In this document: positions 1 to 12,959 of the stretch, piece after piece
How positions within the stretch are numbered: position 1 is the first letter of the stretch
How the letters are laid out: every line of letters begins with the position of its first letter
Assembly: GCA_032622095.1 (NCBI GenBank)
Contig: CP136062.1
Span: forward strand, 142,866,351-142,930,350
From: Siphonodentalium dalli
Lineage: Eukaryota; Mollusca; Scaphopoda; Gadilida; Siphonodentaliidae
Direction of reading: 5' to 3'
DNA: 64,000 nucleotides
The notes under the pieces: model-generated
The model's database searches: none
The model's input: the letters and a program-made list of their open reading frames with translations, nothing else
Told to the model about the DNA's origin: nothing
Made by a program: the position numbers and the translations under genes

Positions 1-1029
1 CTGAACACGAGCAATTTCACATTGATCGAAAACCTTAGGTGTAAATATACTAACAGAGTAGTGAGGGTCTGAATTCGAAGAACCCTATAGTAATATAATA
101 TAAGTTATCGACCAATCAGAAGCCTAAACAAGCGGTTGAGGTAAAATAAATGTTGTTATATACAGTCTTCCATATTCTTGGATTTCTTTCAGAACCGCAT
201 CAAATGAAACATCGAAGCGAAAACACTTGCAAACATACAACGATTCACTAATTTTGAGGACATTTTGGTATCGCTGGTATATGCATTAAACCACCTATAT
301 CTTGTTCTGAAGTCAAGTGCACTCCTTTGTCCTGACATACATATAGTGTATATTCTCGAATTGCGTTTGGCAGTATTTTTTCCTACCAGTGCATCTTGGG
401 GTCGTTTTGTGTACACCATCATCCAAAATTACCAACAACCTGGACAGTAATTCAGAGTATTTTTGCTGAGACATGTTGCTACTGCCAACACTCTATCTGC
501 GTTAGTGTCAAAAGAACTAAGCGATGTGTCTTTTCTGATGATATAATGCTATATTGTTGCTCTCGGTGATGTGTTCTTGGTCTGACGGCAGGAGTAATCA
601 CGTAGATATATCCATGAACGCCAGTATAACGAAATCAAAGGCAGACGTTCGACCGATCACGCAAGATAATGCAATTTTCAGGTGTCAAGTTCAAGGACGC
701 TGAACTATTGGCATTCCGGGTCATTCTTCGTGCGCGGGGAGGTCAGACTTCGTCTCACCGGGTGTATTCAATTCCGAGTTCCAGAGTCTTCGTAAACAGT
801 GTTGCTTGTCATGACGTATATGCACCCGACAATTCAACCTTTTCCTACACTAGTCCTAAATTACTCTTTTGTATATAATTTCTGATCTATCTCCCGATCA
901 AGATGAACCATGGATATGGTTTTACTTCTTCTGAACATGGCAGTTCCATCCATATAAGCTATTACAAGTCAAAAGCTACAAGCGAAACGTTTCCAAGAAA
1001 CCATGCTAAACGTGCGTTACTGGCATGGA
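1..1029. other. Unassigned AT-rich sequence
   Basis: I see no recognisable gene, repeat or RNA here. Short open frames (for example 669-878 on the plus strand) have no family motif and no support. This may be intronic or intergenic host DNA or unrecognised old repeats. Confidence 0.5.
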
Positions 1030-1284
1030 TTAACCCTTTCTATACTAAATGGATTCTCCAAGTTAGTTAAAAAGTGTGCATCGGAATGGTCTATTATTCA
1101 TTTGGATGGATGTTAAGCTGATAGAAGTAGACGACAGATATATAATAAAAGTGCAGAAGTAGTCATATTTATTGAGGGACATGTTTAGATAATAAGTTCA
1201 ACAAAAGACTTGTTGAACTTATTATGTGAACATTTCTTATGGGATAACTACTCATCAATGATGCTTTAGTATAGCAAGGGTTAA
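1030..1284. mobile_element. TTAA-flanked MITE, piggyBac-like, family 1
   Basis: The element opens with TTAACCCTTTCTATACTAAA and closes with the inverse, TTTAGTATAGCAAGGGTTAA. Both ends therefore carry a TTAA followed by CCCTT, as expected for piggyBac-superfamily target duplications and terminal repeats. It is 255 bp long and has no coding capacity. Near the middle, around 1193-1227, is an internal hairpin built from ATAATAAGTTCAACA and its inverse. Related copies lie at 9651 and 18786 in the opposite internal orientation. Movement in trans by a piggyBac-type transposase is inferred; no such gene is in the window. Confidence 0.8.
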
Positions 1285-1550
1285 TTCTGGCCACAATAGT
1301 AATGGAGTATTCATAAATATGTATTAAAATTTAAACACTATATTTGCAAGAATGAATCGGGCCGAAATGCAACCGACTGCTTCTACATAAAGCTGACAAA
1401 GGCCATGAGGTCTATATTTGTTACAAACAAACTGTTTTATTACCCACATCATAGACAATGTCTCATAGGATCGCCATAACAATGGCGTGCATAAAGTTAT
1501 ATATCAGCTCATATATGTAAATACGTTGTATATAGACCCTTAGATTTATC

Positions 1551-1746
1551 GGAAGTTGTGCTTATTACGACCACTTGTGTAGTTATTAAAAGATCTATAT
1601 ATGAGTTCCATGTATTTCTGGTTGAATAAGACATTTCAGACAGGTTTTAATTCTCAGTCAGAAGATTGCCGGGGTGTTCACAGAACATGTGCTCCAAATC
1701 AATCACGGGCCATGATTTATTTTTGGCTATCGCTGTTACAACAAAT
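1551..1746. repeat. Diverged direct repeat, copy 1
   Basis: The stretch from about 1608 (TTTCTGGTTGAATAAGACAT onward) recurs with scattered substitutions at about 2660-2797. The weaker part upstream (TTACGACCA at 1565) matches 2599 onward. The two copies flank the palindrome-bearing MITE at 2084-2538. No coding function is visible. Confidence 0.65.
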
Positions 1747-2083
1747 TTCTTAATTTCACATTAAATATTGGTTGGAATATCAAACTAATAGAACAAATAG
1801 ATCCTACTTTTGGTCTAAATATTCCAATTAATATTGTGTTAGGCATGACATGTCCAACAGTTAAAATTCTTGGCCAAAATTGGAGCGGACAACACCGTCC
1901 CATTGTCGTCACGCCCCTTAGCGGGTTTCCGTAAAACCATATTGGTGTGTTATATTGCCGCATTGTATTTGGACGATTCTCATAGTATTTGGACAAAGCG
2001 TGTGTATATCTGGTTGAATTTGGTACAGGCATGGAGTGTCCAGTAACTCTTTTGTGGTTGTGAGACTCTTTGTAGCCTTGACA

Positions 2084-2538
2084 TATGTGACCCGCCATAT
2101 CAAATCCAGTCGTAAGTCGGGATTTTTGCACCCTGTGCCAATGCATTCTCTTATATATGCGAGTCGACCATAGGTCGCCTCGCATATATAAGAGAATGCA
2201 TTGGCCTAACAATTTTTAATCATTTTTTTTAAATAAATGTTTCTGACATAAAATAAAAAACATCCATTACCCTGCAGGGAGCCCCACGCATATATAGAAG
2301 CATATAGAAGAGTGTCGTCTGCTCATGTGTGTCTGGGGCTCTGTATGGGTGAAATTATAAAATTGTTAAAGAATACAAGAAAAAAATTATTAAAATTGTA
2401 AAAAAAAACTGTTAGGCCAATGCATTCTCTTATATATGCGAGGCGACCTATGGTCGACTCGCATATATCAGAGAATGCATTGGCACAGGGTAAAAAAAAT
2501 CCCGACTTCCGACTGGATTTGATATGGCGGGTCACATA
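2084..2538. mobile_element. MITE with paired 69-bp palindromes (CCGCC-terminus family)
   Basis: Terminal inverted repeats begin TATGTGACCCGCCAT and extend about 45 bp through an AAATCCAGTCG motif. Inside each terminus sits a near-perfect 69-bp palindrome (2137-2205 and 2416-2484) with arms GCCAATGCATTCTC and a centre reading CGACCATAGGTCG or its inverse. Between them lies an AT-rich spacer with a third hairpin (about 2278-2342, GAGCCCCA paired with TGGGGCTC). A second copy with the spacer reversed is at 28584-29022. There is no transposase. The long ORF that can be read on the minus strand across it is a by-product of the palindrome. Confidence 0.85.
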
Positions 2539-2654
2539 TAAGTATGAATCTTAGTTTCATAGATAATGAGCGGACCCTTAGCTACACAAAGCTGAGATAA
2601 TTACGACCATATAATTATGTGTAATGGCATAAAGATTTTTACTGGCATGTATTT

Positions 2655-2797
2655 CTGGTTTCGTATATTTCTGGTTGAATAAGACATATCAGACAGGTGT
2701 TAATTCTCTATCAGAAGATTGCCGGAGTGTTCACAGAACATGTGCCCGGAATCAATCACAGCCGATGATTTTGTTGCTATCGATGTTACAACTTGTT
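2655..2797. repeat. Diverged direct repeat, copy 2
   Basis: This is the second copy of the repeat at 1608-1746 in the same orientation. Shared blocks include AGAAGATTGCCGG and TGTTCACAGAACATGTG. Several substitutions and small gaps mark an old duplication or two insertions of one dispersed repeat. Confidence 0.65.
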
Positions 2798-4944
2798 TAT
2801 TGAAAACACCTCACCTTTTCAACACGCACTGCCTGAATGGACATCAAGCTATAACAAATCAAACATAAATAACAAGTTCACTTCGTTTATAGTCAACGAG
2901 GTTGATTAGTAGTTCAGGACACAGACCAAAAATAACATATGAAAAGCGTATATCGCTGATAGATATATTTACGCTTAACGCTCAACAGCTACACATCAAA
3001 GGGAAACAAGAGAAAATATGTTGAAGATGTTTCGTTACTGGTTCTAAATAAATAGAGAGCAACTGTCGACGCTGGGTTCGCTCTGCCGTCAAAATCGAAT
3101 AGGGCGATTAACTACTTAATAGAGTACACAATTTATCAACACAACAAAATGGGTGTGTTGTCAGAATTGCAGGAACAGAAACAGAGACGATTATTAATGC
3201 CATTCTAATTCAATTGATTCAGATATCAGATATATTTGAGAAGGTTATACATGAATTGGGAGTTTATCCTTTATTTATAAAGAGAATTGACATTATCGAA
3301 ATTTAAGTATCAATGGCTTTCATTGATTAGAAGCAAATAATTTCTTATACGGGGTTAAAGGTATATCAAACGACCACAGCACTACTCTTTTTTCGCATTA
3401 CTCAATCTTTCATACCTATAAAACAAAGCGTTTTGAACAAACCCATGTACGATATCATGGTAAATTTCGTCAGTCATTCATCAAATTCACTTCTAGGCCT
3501 TTCTTCATAACGAGTTTAGAATATAGATTATAACCCGGAATCCGCCCGCAGCAGCTATTTAAAACACTTTGTTCTATATATGCTATGATATTTATATATT
3601 TCTGGATAACACATTTGTAATGGAAAACGTGATTGGAGGACAAGTGCTAAACACTTAAAGTCCCCCCTTTCCCCAATACAAAATACTCGAGTAATAATAT
3701 ATATTGACGACAAGCAAGTCGAGTAGGGAAACATATGTTTCCGGCGTGTTTTCATGCTTATAACAAAGACGATTTGTTTCTCCAATCTTGGGAAGGGAGC
3801 CGCCATCAACCTTGGACGCCGTTTGACACTGTTGGGACTCACTAATTGATGTATTCTTCCTTCATCTTCGTAATATGAACCCTTATTAGGGCAAATTAAT
3901 TGTCTTCACGTGTATGCAATCACATGGTACCATGGGAGGTACCCGATTGGTTCACTTTGGTTATTGAAAATGCTAGCCCGCCTCAAATTCTCAAATGCTC
4001 GGAATCTGTCACTCAACTGCGGGCACGTGATATGCTGCATGGTGGACAAGACCGAACGAAATGCCATGGAAATATATACTTTCCTTGTCAAACTGAATTT
4101 ATTTACTATAGCACTCAAACGTGTTTGAGGTAGTATATAATCGAAAAGGCACTGTCCTATGTGTGTTACATTGAACATATGTTATACTTTGTCTGAATTT
4201 GTCGTTATCCCATTTTGAGTACTATTGTACTCATGTTCGCCATTAGTACTCTGTGTACTAAATGTTTATAAGTGTGCCTCGTTAACAGAATTTAGTACCG
4301 GCGTACCAAGTTGGATCAAGTCTACAATAATTTCGTCAGATCCATGATATCGTTTGGTTTAAACAATGTGAGACAAAATTGCTATACAAATTAATGTGCA
4401 TATTCATTGTCTTATTACGTCCGGAGATAATGAAGAAAAATATCGCGGTGAGATTGAGCACTGATAAAAAACATCTTGTGAATTAGTTCTCTCATCGAGT
4501 GATTCAAGGATGTATAATACCGTGTTGAAGTTGTCAGTTTTTGCGGTGATGAAGCTTAATAGTTGTCCAAAGTAGGTACTGTATAGTACTATTTACGAAC
4601 CTGGGTTCCCAAATATGAATTATCGATTGCCTTATAAACACATGTATTGCCTAAATAATACACATATTAACGACCAAATTCAGCTTTACTGTGATCCACG
4701 GCTTCTCGGATGTATAGCCCACACGCTTTCGATGACCATGTGAGGGCTATTCTTAACATCAGTTATAAAAGTATATCGGTTTCGTATCTTAACGTAACCT
4801 TGTTGCACCGGATTACACATGCGCAGCTGTTTGTTGTCAGGATTTCAGACTAAAATGTAGAGATTGGAGTGGTCTATTATTCATCTGGCTGATGTTCAGA
4901 AAATATAAGCAGACCACAGACTGGCGAACAGATAATGCAAACGG
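2798..4944. other. Unassigned sequence
   Basis: No gene or transposon is recognised. Open frames at 3555-3842 and 3906-4178 (minus) and 3900-4133 (plus) overlap one another and show no domain. A fragment at about 4862-4895 (GGTCTATTATTCATCTGG) resembles the interior of the family-1 TTAA MITE. Confidence 0.45.
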
Positions 4945-5332
4945 CAATTGTGTATAAATTACACATGACATATATGTGTCGGTCGCATCTTCTTAACTAT
5001 TGAATATGATTGAATATGTGAGTATATTATAGTTTGCAGATGAAATATTTTTTATTTGAGACACAAACCTCGTAAAAGCAAACATATTACAAATCTGGCA
5101 GCAGCTTTCATACTGTGTGGTACACAAATATGTGCTGTTCAGTTTTGATACAAAAAAAGTGTATAACAAATTTTAATGCTGTTACCAATTTTTTGTTCTG
5201 TGGTATAGCATTTACGAGTTTTGTGTCTCCAATAGAACACATCTGATCTAAAAACTATGATACACTCTCATATTCAGTCATATTCAACGTTGAGAGAAAT
5301 TGCACCGACACATGTCATTTCTACACAATTTT
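4945..5332. mobile_element. Long imperfect inverted repeat, MITE-like
   Basis: The left arm (about 4945-5140) and right arm (about 5150-5332) are inverse copies with moderate divergence. Matching anchors are ATGTGTCGGT against ACCGACACAT, TGAATATGATTGAATATG against CATATTCAGTCATATTCA, and GAGACACAAACCTCGTAAA against TTTACGAGTTTTGTGTCTC. The arms nearly meet, so the unit would fold into one long hairpin. No ORF lies inside and no target duplication was identified. It is probably an old non-autonomous DNA transposon. Confidence 0.7.
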
Positions 5333-6405
5333 ATTTAAAATTAAATGTAACACATATTGTGTAGAATTTATTCAGATTTGTTCTAAGAGTGTATCTAGTC
5401 AATTTAAGCGAAATACTCGTCAATGAGTATTTAGTAATGTGTTATCCATGCAACAAATACTAACGGCGATATCTGCATTAAACATAATACCATCCTTCTT
5501 TGGTATAATTGCAGAAACAGAGATTCTTTGGTAATATGCTGTTGAAACACAATATTTTAATGTGACAAAGTCAAACATCTGAAGGAAAAGTGTCCTTGTG
5601 TTCGTTTTAAACGGACGCCACCGATCTAATGAACTCAATTTCATTCCAGTGTGATCGAGAAGGGTGACTCATTCATTGGCACCCGATCCGTACAATGTTA
5701 CACGCTCAGGCCCGTAACTTCCCCAAAATAATAGGGGGTCTAATGTAACCTTGCCCGACGTCTTCGCCAAATTTCCCAGCATAATTCAGGACATACTGAA
5801 GACAATTATCGAAGACCACCTCATTATGAGGATGTAAAACAATGTGTATTCAGCGCAGAGAATACATAACAATGGGCAGATGTCGATGAAGATAAATTCA
5901 CCTCCGCGAAAGGGTCTATTTGCGTTCACAATATATATTGCAAGGTAAAAGAAAATTTGACAAGCATGCTAAGCAACAATTGTAGAACCAATTTACATGT
6001 ACTGCATTCTAATGGGCTGGTATACTAATGGGCTGGTATACTAATTATGTCTTTGTTGGCCACATTCGTTTACGTTAACTCCAGGCACCTTATTTTACAA
6101 ACACATGTATGCTGGGCAATATTCCTTGGCATTAATGACAATAAACTCTTCATATGACCAAAGCTCCAATGTATTTGCCGGACAACTGTATGTCCGACAG
6201 CAGCACTATCTGGAATATTTGGGAATTATATATCACACCCCTATATCTCTCATCCACCCCATACACCCCCATACACCAGGCCCTGAGCTACCCACGATTT
6301 CGTCTCTCGTGGATCACGTATATTGGTGCAATCTCAACCAGAGTTGTATATCTTACAATATATATGTATATCTGCCACAGCACCGATTAAAATGCATGCC
6401 TGATA
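5333..6405. other. Unassigned sequence
   Basis: No gene is recognised. A short tandem duplication of a 17-bp unit (TAATGGGCTGGTATACT) lies near 6010-6045. The open frame at 5420-5644 on the minus strand has no domain signature. Confidence 0.45.
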
Positions 6406-6490
6406 TTAACTCGTTTAGGACGGGAAACGGATATATCCGTTTCCCAAAACATTACCTACAGGACGGGAAACGGATATATCCGTTTCCCAC
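6406..6490. repeat. Twin 25-bp palindromes next to a TTAA end
   Basis: After TTAACTCGTTTAGGA, the palindrome GGGAAACGGATATATCC (completed by GTTTCCC) occurs twice, at about 6422-6446 and 6464-6488, separated by a short spacer. The layout resembles one end of a TTAA-type MITE such as the one at 19703, which also has small palindromes after its terminus. No matching right end was found. Confidence 0.5.
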
Positions 6491-6749
6491 TTCATGCACT
6501 TGTTATCAGCGAATGAATCTTTTATAATTAAATGTTGTTGCGCATAGTATCATGTATGCAATATAGGCCGATCACTCAGTGAGGGGTCCATGAAGATGTA
6601 ACCTATTTTTGGCGTCACGTGGGGGTCGCGTGCCGTGATTCGTGACGTCATTGTTCCAAAATGGCGGCGCCCAGTAGCCTAAGCCGTAGACGCGTAGACA
6701 ATGTTTTCGGTTGGCAATCACCATGGCAGGTGAATCTTGACCCCTTCAG

Positions 6750-7440
6750 CAGAAGGAACAAGAAGCGAGAGCAATTTAAGTATATTCCTGGATCCAATTT
6801 TTTGGAAATTAATTACATTTCAATAAAAATGTCGCATGCAGACATATCGTATAGCGAAATTACAGCTCCCAAACGCATAATTTTCCGAAAATCGGTTGCC
6901 ATGTCAACCGATCGCAAATTGGTGGTATCTACTCAAACGAAAAAATTTGGAAGATTTATAGATCACGGATGATCACCCATATATTATGAGCTGTCACGTG
7001 GAGAATTCTGTCGTGACAAGTCACAAATGGTCTGACCCGGCATTAAATTAACGCCCACAGTGCTGTAAAATGATATGAAAGAAAGCATTTTAACGTTAGA
7101 AAACGGGGGTTTGGCGGCCATTTTGAATGGCGCCCTCTGTCGGTGATGGGTGATTTTTGAGCAAGGCTAGTTCCAGATGTTGGCAAAATATTCCTGGATC
7201 ATTTAACTTTGGAAATCATTTATATTTGATTCAAAATGTCGCAAAGGTATCGTCATATAGCGAAATTACAGCCCCGAACGCATACATTTCCGAAGATATA
7301 TGTTGCTATGGTAACCGGTCGCAATTTGGTGGTATCTACCCAAAATTTATAGAAAATTTATAGACTACGGATGATCACTCATATTGTATGAGTTGTCACG
7401 CGGAGAATTTTGCCATGGCAAATGGTCTGACCCATCATTC
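6750..7440. repeat. Diverged tandem duplication of about 403 bp
   Basis: Blocks at 6783 (TATTCCTGGATC) and 7187 begin parallel stretches that share AGCGAAATTACAGC, AACCGRTCGCAA, TTGGTGGTATCTAC and GGTCTGACCC in the same order. The copies differ by many substitutions, so the duplication is old. The plus-strand frames 6661-6972 and 7157-7363 read through the two copies in part, but they differ in length and content and look like chance frames. Confidence 0.65.
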
Positions 7441-9650
7441 AATAAACGCATAAATTGCTATAAAATTATATAAAATTGAGCATTTCTGCAAACAATCTCG
7501 TCTGTGAGTAATGTTTTCTCAAAAGAATCAAGTCCCAAATGAGTTAAATGAATCTGATAATATCTCCCAAGTAAATGCGCGAAACGTGCAACTGCTATCG
7601 TAGAAAAAATTGGATTCGCTGTTAATGCGGTCAATCCGGCGAATCAGTTGTCTCCGCGAATTGTTCATGGCATTCACAATTATAAATGCAATATGAGATA
7701 TAATACTACGGTATAAATAGACAATATAATACCACACAAATCTGGCAATTATTTGGGAAACCCCGTCATTTATGGACCCGTTTCAACACGTTCTAGTTTA
7801 TGTGACCAGTCTGTGTTATAGCTGTCGAAACCCATGTTGTGCGTGAATTTCTCTGAATTTAAAAGAATTGTGTTAGTCATTGCTAGTTAATTGCTGCAGA
7901 GGTGTGCATCGGTAAGATAGACAACTCAGGTTACAGTCTGGTAGAGATTGATCTTGGAGGTATATGGTTTGCGAACACACAAGAACACGAATTACAATAC
8001 GCCCTTAGTGACTAATTCCTTTCTGTGGTAGTTTCAAAGTCCGTGACGCCGTGACGCCACACACACACCATACAAACTAGTCACTGTATCCCCCAAACGT
8101 AGATATACTGCATAAGCGCAGCTAATCTGAACAGAAACAAGGCGTCGTGTGTTCACCAACGAGTAATACAAGAAAACATATGAGGAATATCGCTCGTTCA
8201 CATCAAACAACACAACATACAATCTGTAGTCGGAATTAAAAAAAAAAAATCTTACTAACAGTTACTACAGCTACTTTATATTCACGAATACGAGTCACCG
8301 AGAAGCAAAAAATGTGCAAGTTATGTATACTTTGCAATCCAATGATGTTAGTCCGAAGTGTATAATGATAATTACTGGTTATAAGATATAGCTTATCCGC
8401 TAGCAAGAAACTCGTCAATAGAATATATTAACTACATGAGTCATAATATATGACATAATAGAGATGTTTCGCGCACACACGAATACTAGCTAGTATGCTC
8501 CTTGCATCCTTCATTCGTGCGACAAAACACCAACGAAGAGAGCATGAGCGTGCTATATTATATTCATGTATATACAAAGTACTCCGACACTCCCTTCCCA
8601 AACTAAAGGCCGCATAACTACGCACCGTGTATACAATATATGCAATATATAGTCAGGTGTTTTGACGAGGTCGCTATCCGTTCAGATCTCCTGCAATTCG
8701 AAGGTATATATACGGGCACCAATATGTCTTTGAATTTGTGTGTCCAACATTATAATTTTTAATTCGGTTCGGAAAAGTGGGTGCAAACTGATTCATACCA
8801 ACACCGTACCCATGTCCTCTGAAATTGGAAAGCGAGTTTCTTTCAAGAAATACACGAACTTGACCTATGAATTAACGGATAACCCTGTCCCAGATAAAAA
8901 AAAAACATGGAATTCCACTGCAATAATTCACATCCCTACCGACAGTGATATCGCACACCAGATAACTTGGCAAAGGTTATCAGGAACTGTCACTCAAAGC
9001 AGTCGTCATTGTTGGAGGATCGCGAAATAATCACCTCCCACTGTGACCTCCACTATGCGTATACAAATCTGAAATCTAATGATGTATACTTGGAACGTCG
9101 CGCAAAAGTAATGCGGCTGCACAATATTCGGGTTTTCTTAATATTGGTAACTGGTAACAGCTTTTCTATACATGAGTGTGTATTATAATAATCGTATTAT
9201 ATGCAATTCCTTCCGCGCTCCGCGTGTATAATGTTTCGCTGTTTCTTGGTATACAGTGGGCGGATGGGCGTTTTATTTATAGAATGGGAATTTTTGGACG
9301 GATTAAAAGTGGAACTGCGACCCGACGGCCGAGTTCGGTCAAAGGTGTAGCTGGGAATTTCAATTTCAATTTCAATTGTTATTCGGATGCCAAGAACTGC
9401 AAGACGATTAATTCTATGAGTTGGTCATTCGTGAAACCAATATATTTTATGTTCTATAATTACAATCATGGGTATATAATATATGATCTTGAGCGCGTTA
9501 CCATTTCTGACTATGGTTTTCTTGTTGTGGTTATATCCCTGTAGTTTAGGCTATATTCATGATCCGGGAACATTACCTAACAAGCCAATAAGTTTTGCCA
9601 GAATATGAATATCAAACTTCCTATGAAATGCATGTGCACCAGCTCTTGCT
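7441..9650. other. Unassigned sequence
   Basis: No gene, RNA or element is recognised in this 2.2-kb stretch. The longest frame, 9176-9544 on the plus strand, is hydrophobic in places but has no family motif. There is no convincing splice-bounded exon. Confidence 0.4.
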
Positions 9651-9890
9651 TTAACCCTTTCTATACTAAATACTCATTGGCGAGTAGTTCTCATAGGTAA
9701 TGCATGGTCATATAATAAGTTCAACACTTGTTGAACTTATTATCAGAAGATTTCCCACCAATGCATATGCATAATTATGCTCTTGCAACATGTATTAACT
9801 GTTTTTTTCTGTCTGTCATCTGCTTTTATTACTTGAACACCCATCCAAATGAATAATAGACCGTTCCAATGTATACGTTTATAACTGAAT
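9651..9890. mobile_element. TTAA-flanked MITE family 1, 3'-truncated copy
   Basis: It starts with the 20-bp terminus TTAACCCTTTCTATACTAAA, followed by the family interior: the ATAATAAGTTCAACA hairpin at 9713-9744 and the CATCCAAATGAATAATAGACC block at about 9841-9862. Similarity fades about 25 bp before the expected right end, and no closing GGGTTAA is present. The copy therefore has a decayed or deleted right terminus. Confidence 0.75.
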
Positions 9891-11890
9891 GGATGGAAAT
9901 ATATGAAGAAAATTTGGAAATAGGATCACCGTTGTGTGAAATTAAAACCTATTCTTAGAATCGTTACATTGTATATGAAGCACCAGGCATGCATGGCTAT
10001 GACTGTAGTACAAACATCGAGGAAACAAGTATGAAAACAGTTTGCTTGCCGGCGAGTTCACGATCTGTTTTCATTTTGGAATCACCGAATATCTAACGAA
10101 ACAGGGTACGTTTATCTCCATTGTAATATCAATACACCAACAAATTTTAAATAAATTCAGCGGCCGATGCTGTGGACTCATTCCCAGCGCTAAAAGCCTC
10201 ATCTGCGCTAAGGCGCGACGCTCCGGCAAGTAGAAACAAGTTAGTGCCACCATACTTGTCGCCCACAAAGATGGTGGCACTTTCTGGACTCTGACGGCGG
10301 AAGCGTTACGTCGTGGAGTTGCACGGAACAGTGAGCGGGGCGTCTGATTCACGAACGAGACTATTGATACTGGTGACACGAATTCTAAAGTTATGAACTC
10401 TCGACCAATTAGAATGCGTTTTTAGCGACAAATACCCAACCTGAATTACAATATTCATTGTGTGTCCCTTTAATTGACCTCTTACTCTTCATAACGGGAA
10501 GGGATGTAAACTATATTACACGGTGTGTGGTCATTACTGTTTTAGCCCTTGTCATTTTATTTACCTTTTTGTACCTATGATTGTGGGATCCTATGGCAGT
10601 TTTATCATATACTCTCAATTACAAAAATATACTTTCCCGTCATGCAGATTCATTTACGCACAGGATGCTCACTCGAGACAGTATACTTAGCCGTCTGACG
10701 TGCCGTTCCGATGTCTATAAAATAGATCCCGAACAGCGAAGTAGTAATCTTAGAAAGCAGTTATTCCAAAATGTTCCGCATTTTAATGAATAAAACAGGT
10801 GTGATGTTCCATCAATTGCGGCAAGAAGTCGTAAAACTCGCAGTATCCCGCGAGATTACATCCCCGCCAAACTGCCAAGGGTAGGTACCCAGCTAATAAA
10901 TATAATTAATGATGTGTTAACTCTACAAGGCACACGAACCATGCATTATATTCAGTGCGCATGCTCGAAGAATAAATCCGCCAGTCAAACTGCCCATTCA
11001 ACCATTCAACGTAACACTCAAAAAAATCGCGATATTGGTAATCAAAATATGTCCACGTTTCCAACGAAAGCTCCTCTCGGTCAGAGGTCAGACAATATGA
11101 TCTATACTAGCCTACATAATTGTACCCGTTTTTAGTGTTGTGTTAAAGGGGAGAGGGGCCGTTGTTGGTAATTTCGAGGATACAGGATGCGCTGCATAAA
11201 CATATTGAGTAGAGTTTCTTGAGTGGATTCAGGGCATTTCAGATCTGGTGTTAGATCGTTCAAATGGGTAGAAACCAGAAACGCGATGCCATGCATGGGA
11301 TTAGCCCTCTTGGGTGAAACATTAGGGATGACCCACCCTTTCAAGTATATTTTCGATATTGTTACAGAAATATATCTCTTTGTTGTATGAATCCTTATTC
11401 ATGTCCGTTAATTCGTAAAAGTTATTTTTACGAAATCACGATCAGCTGAAGAGTTATCTCTCATATTCGAAAACATAGTAAACATTTTGGGCTACGAGAG
11501 TCTTGTGTCATACAATTCCATACGAAATCCCCCATTGCCATGCAGCACTTTCTTCATCATACGTGTACGTTTGGGGCTCGGTAGCTCGGTTGTTGCAGTG
11601 TCACTGTAAACATAGGTTTCGATTATAAGCGGAAAGGACTAGAGTTATACACTGTTCAAATATCGCTCCTTGTTATGACCATTGAGCAATGCCACTCGCA
11701 TTGTAACAGCTTTGACGCACATATGAGACATACGTCATCAGCAAAGTTAGCTGTTATATTATGAATTGTGTTCCGGTAATAAAATCTTCAAGAGTGCATG
11801 GCGCAGCCACTGTTCATACCTAAACATCGAAAGTAATTAACGCGGTCATAAAAGTTACATACTGAAACAATGAGATATTCGCGAAGATAC
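9891..11890. other. Unassigned sequence with one hairpin
   Basis: No gene is recognised. A hairpin at 10241-10280 has arms AGTGCCACCAT and ATGGTGGCACT around an 18-base loop. Open frames at 10071-10379 (minus), 10581-10793 (plus) and 10914-11135 (plus) lack recognisable domains. Confidence 0.4.
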
Positions 11891-11894
11891 ATTC

Positions 11895-12070
11895 GCGAAA
11901 ACCCGAAATGTGTTGTCCTGCGAGATATCCCCATCGCGAAAGCTCCATTGGCATGGCCAGATCAGCATTACTACAATTTACTAAAATAACTCGCATCGCG
12001 TGAAACCCGAAATGTGTTGTCCTGCGAGATATCCCATCGCCCCATTGACACGGCCAGATCCGCGTAGAAG
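11895..12070. repeat. Two-copy tandem repeat, about 104 bp
   Basis: ACCCGAAATGTGTTGTCCTG followed by CGAGATATCCC occurs at 11901 and again at 12005 in the same orientation, with similar downstream text (CATTG, GGCCAGATC). It looks like a recent local duplication. The minus-strand frame 11820-12104 simply reads across it. Confidence 0.7.
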
Positions 12071-12136
12071 TATAAACACACACAGTATGGTGCGTAACAA
12101 ACACACACCACCTTTGTGAATGTAACCAGTGTGCTG

Positions 12137-12137
<1 letters not shown>

Positions 12138-12222
<85 letters not shown>
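12138..12222. repeat. (AT)n microsatellite
   Basis: About 42 uninterrupted AT dinucleotides. The true length in the genome may differ, because such runs slip in both replication and sequencing. Confidence 0.98.
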
Positions 12223-12223
<1 letters not shown>

Positions 12224-12396
12224 TTTATTTTCTAGTCATGTATTTAGACCAGTTTATTTACAGTAGTTGAACGTAAGGTCTCGTATCATTTATTTTGTAG
12301 TCAAATTATTTCTTGTATTTCATCACATCAATTCACTCGTAGATTTCAAGATATCGAAATACATTCACGTCACTTTCACTTAGATAGAGCACTGCT

Positions 12397-12650
12397 TCTC
12401 TAATGAAGAGTTATCAACAAATGACGAGAAGAATATATTTAAATTTCAAACATCGTAACATAGCAGACTAACGTACACTGCCATAGATCTGTGGAGAAAC
12501 ACAGTGCAAGGCCATTAAAATTATTCCTTCCACAACACAGTTCCTGGGCATATACGCTATACTGATAGTACAGTATACCGATCACAAGAACATAAAATTC
12601 ATCGCACATCCAATTGTTATAAAGCTAATGGCAGTACAATCCTAACAAGA
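12397..12650. repeat. Dispersed repeat copy (shared with 16229-16320)
   Basis: TAATGAAGAGTTATCA, AATGACGAGA and AATATATTTMAATTTCAAAC are shared in order with 16236-16285. A later block (TTATAAAGCTAATGGCAGTA) matches 16289 onward, so this copy holds about 160 bp extra in the middle. Identity and class are unknown. Confidence 0.55.
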
Positions 12651-12959
12651 CTAATTTTGTCTGATGCCACAACAACAGCGCACGGGCACTGAAGTTCTTT
12701 TACTCCGTGCGTATATTCTTATCTAGATCCGTGTGTTGTCGTGGTTATTTTAGGCATTCCGAACAACGGGATAGCAACTTCAACCATGAGTTTAGTTTTA
12801 ATATTTACGTGATCAATTCTAGTGGCCTTGATTTCACAGCGTGGTTGCAACTGAAAAAATGTAACAGGGTAACGAAATAATTTTCGGATTCTCTCCGTTT
12901 GAGCAATAATCACCACCTGTTGTCCGTCTTCAACGTATCATCATACAAATCGGTTCATA

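Noticed and set aside
1736-2212. 158-residue minus-strand ORF
   Set aside because: It crosses from unrelated sequence into the palindrome of the 2084 MITE. The CILLYMRG-type peptide recurs wherever the palindrome occurs.
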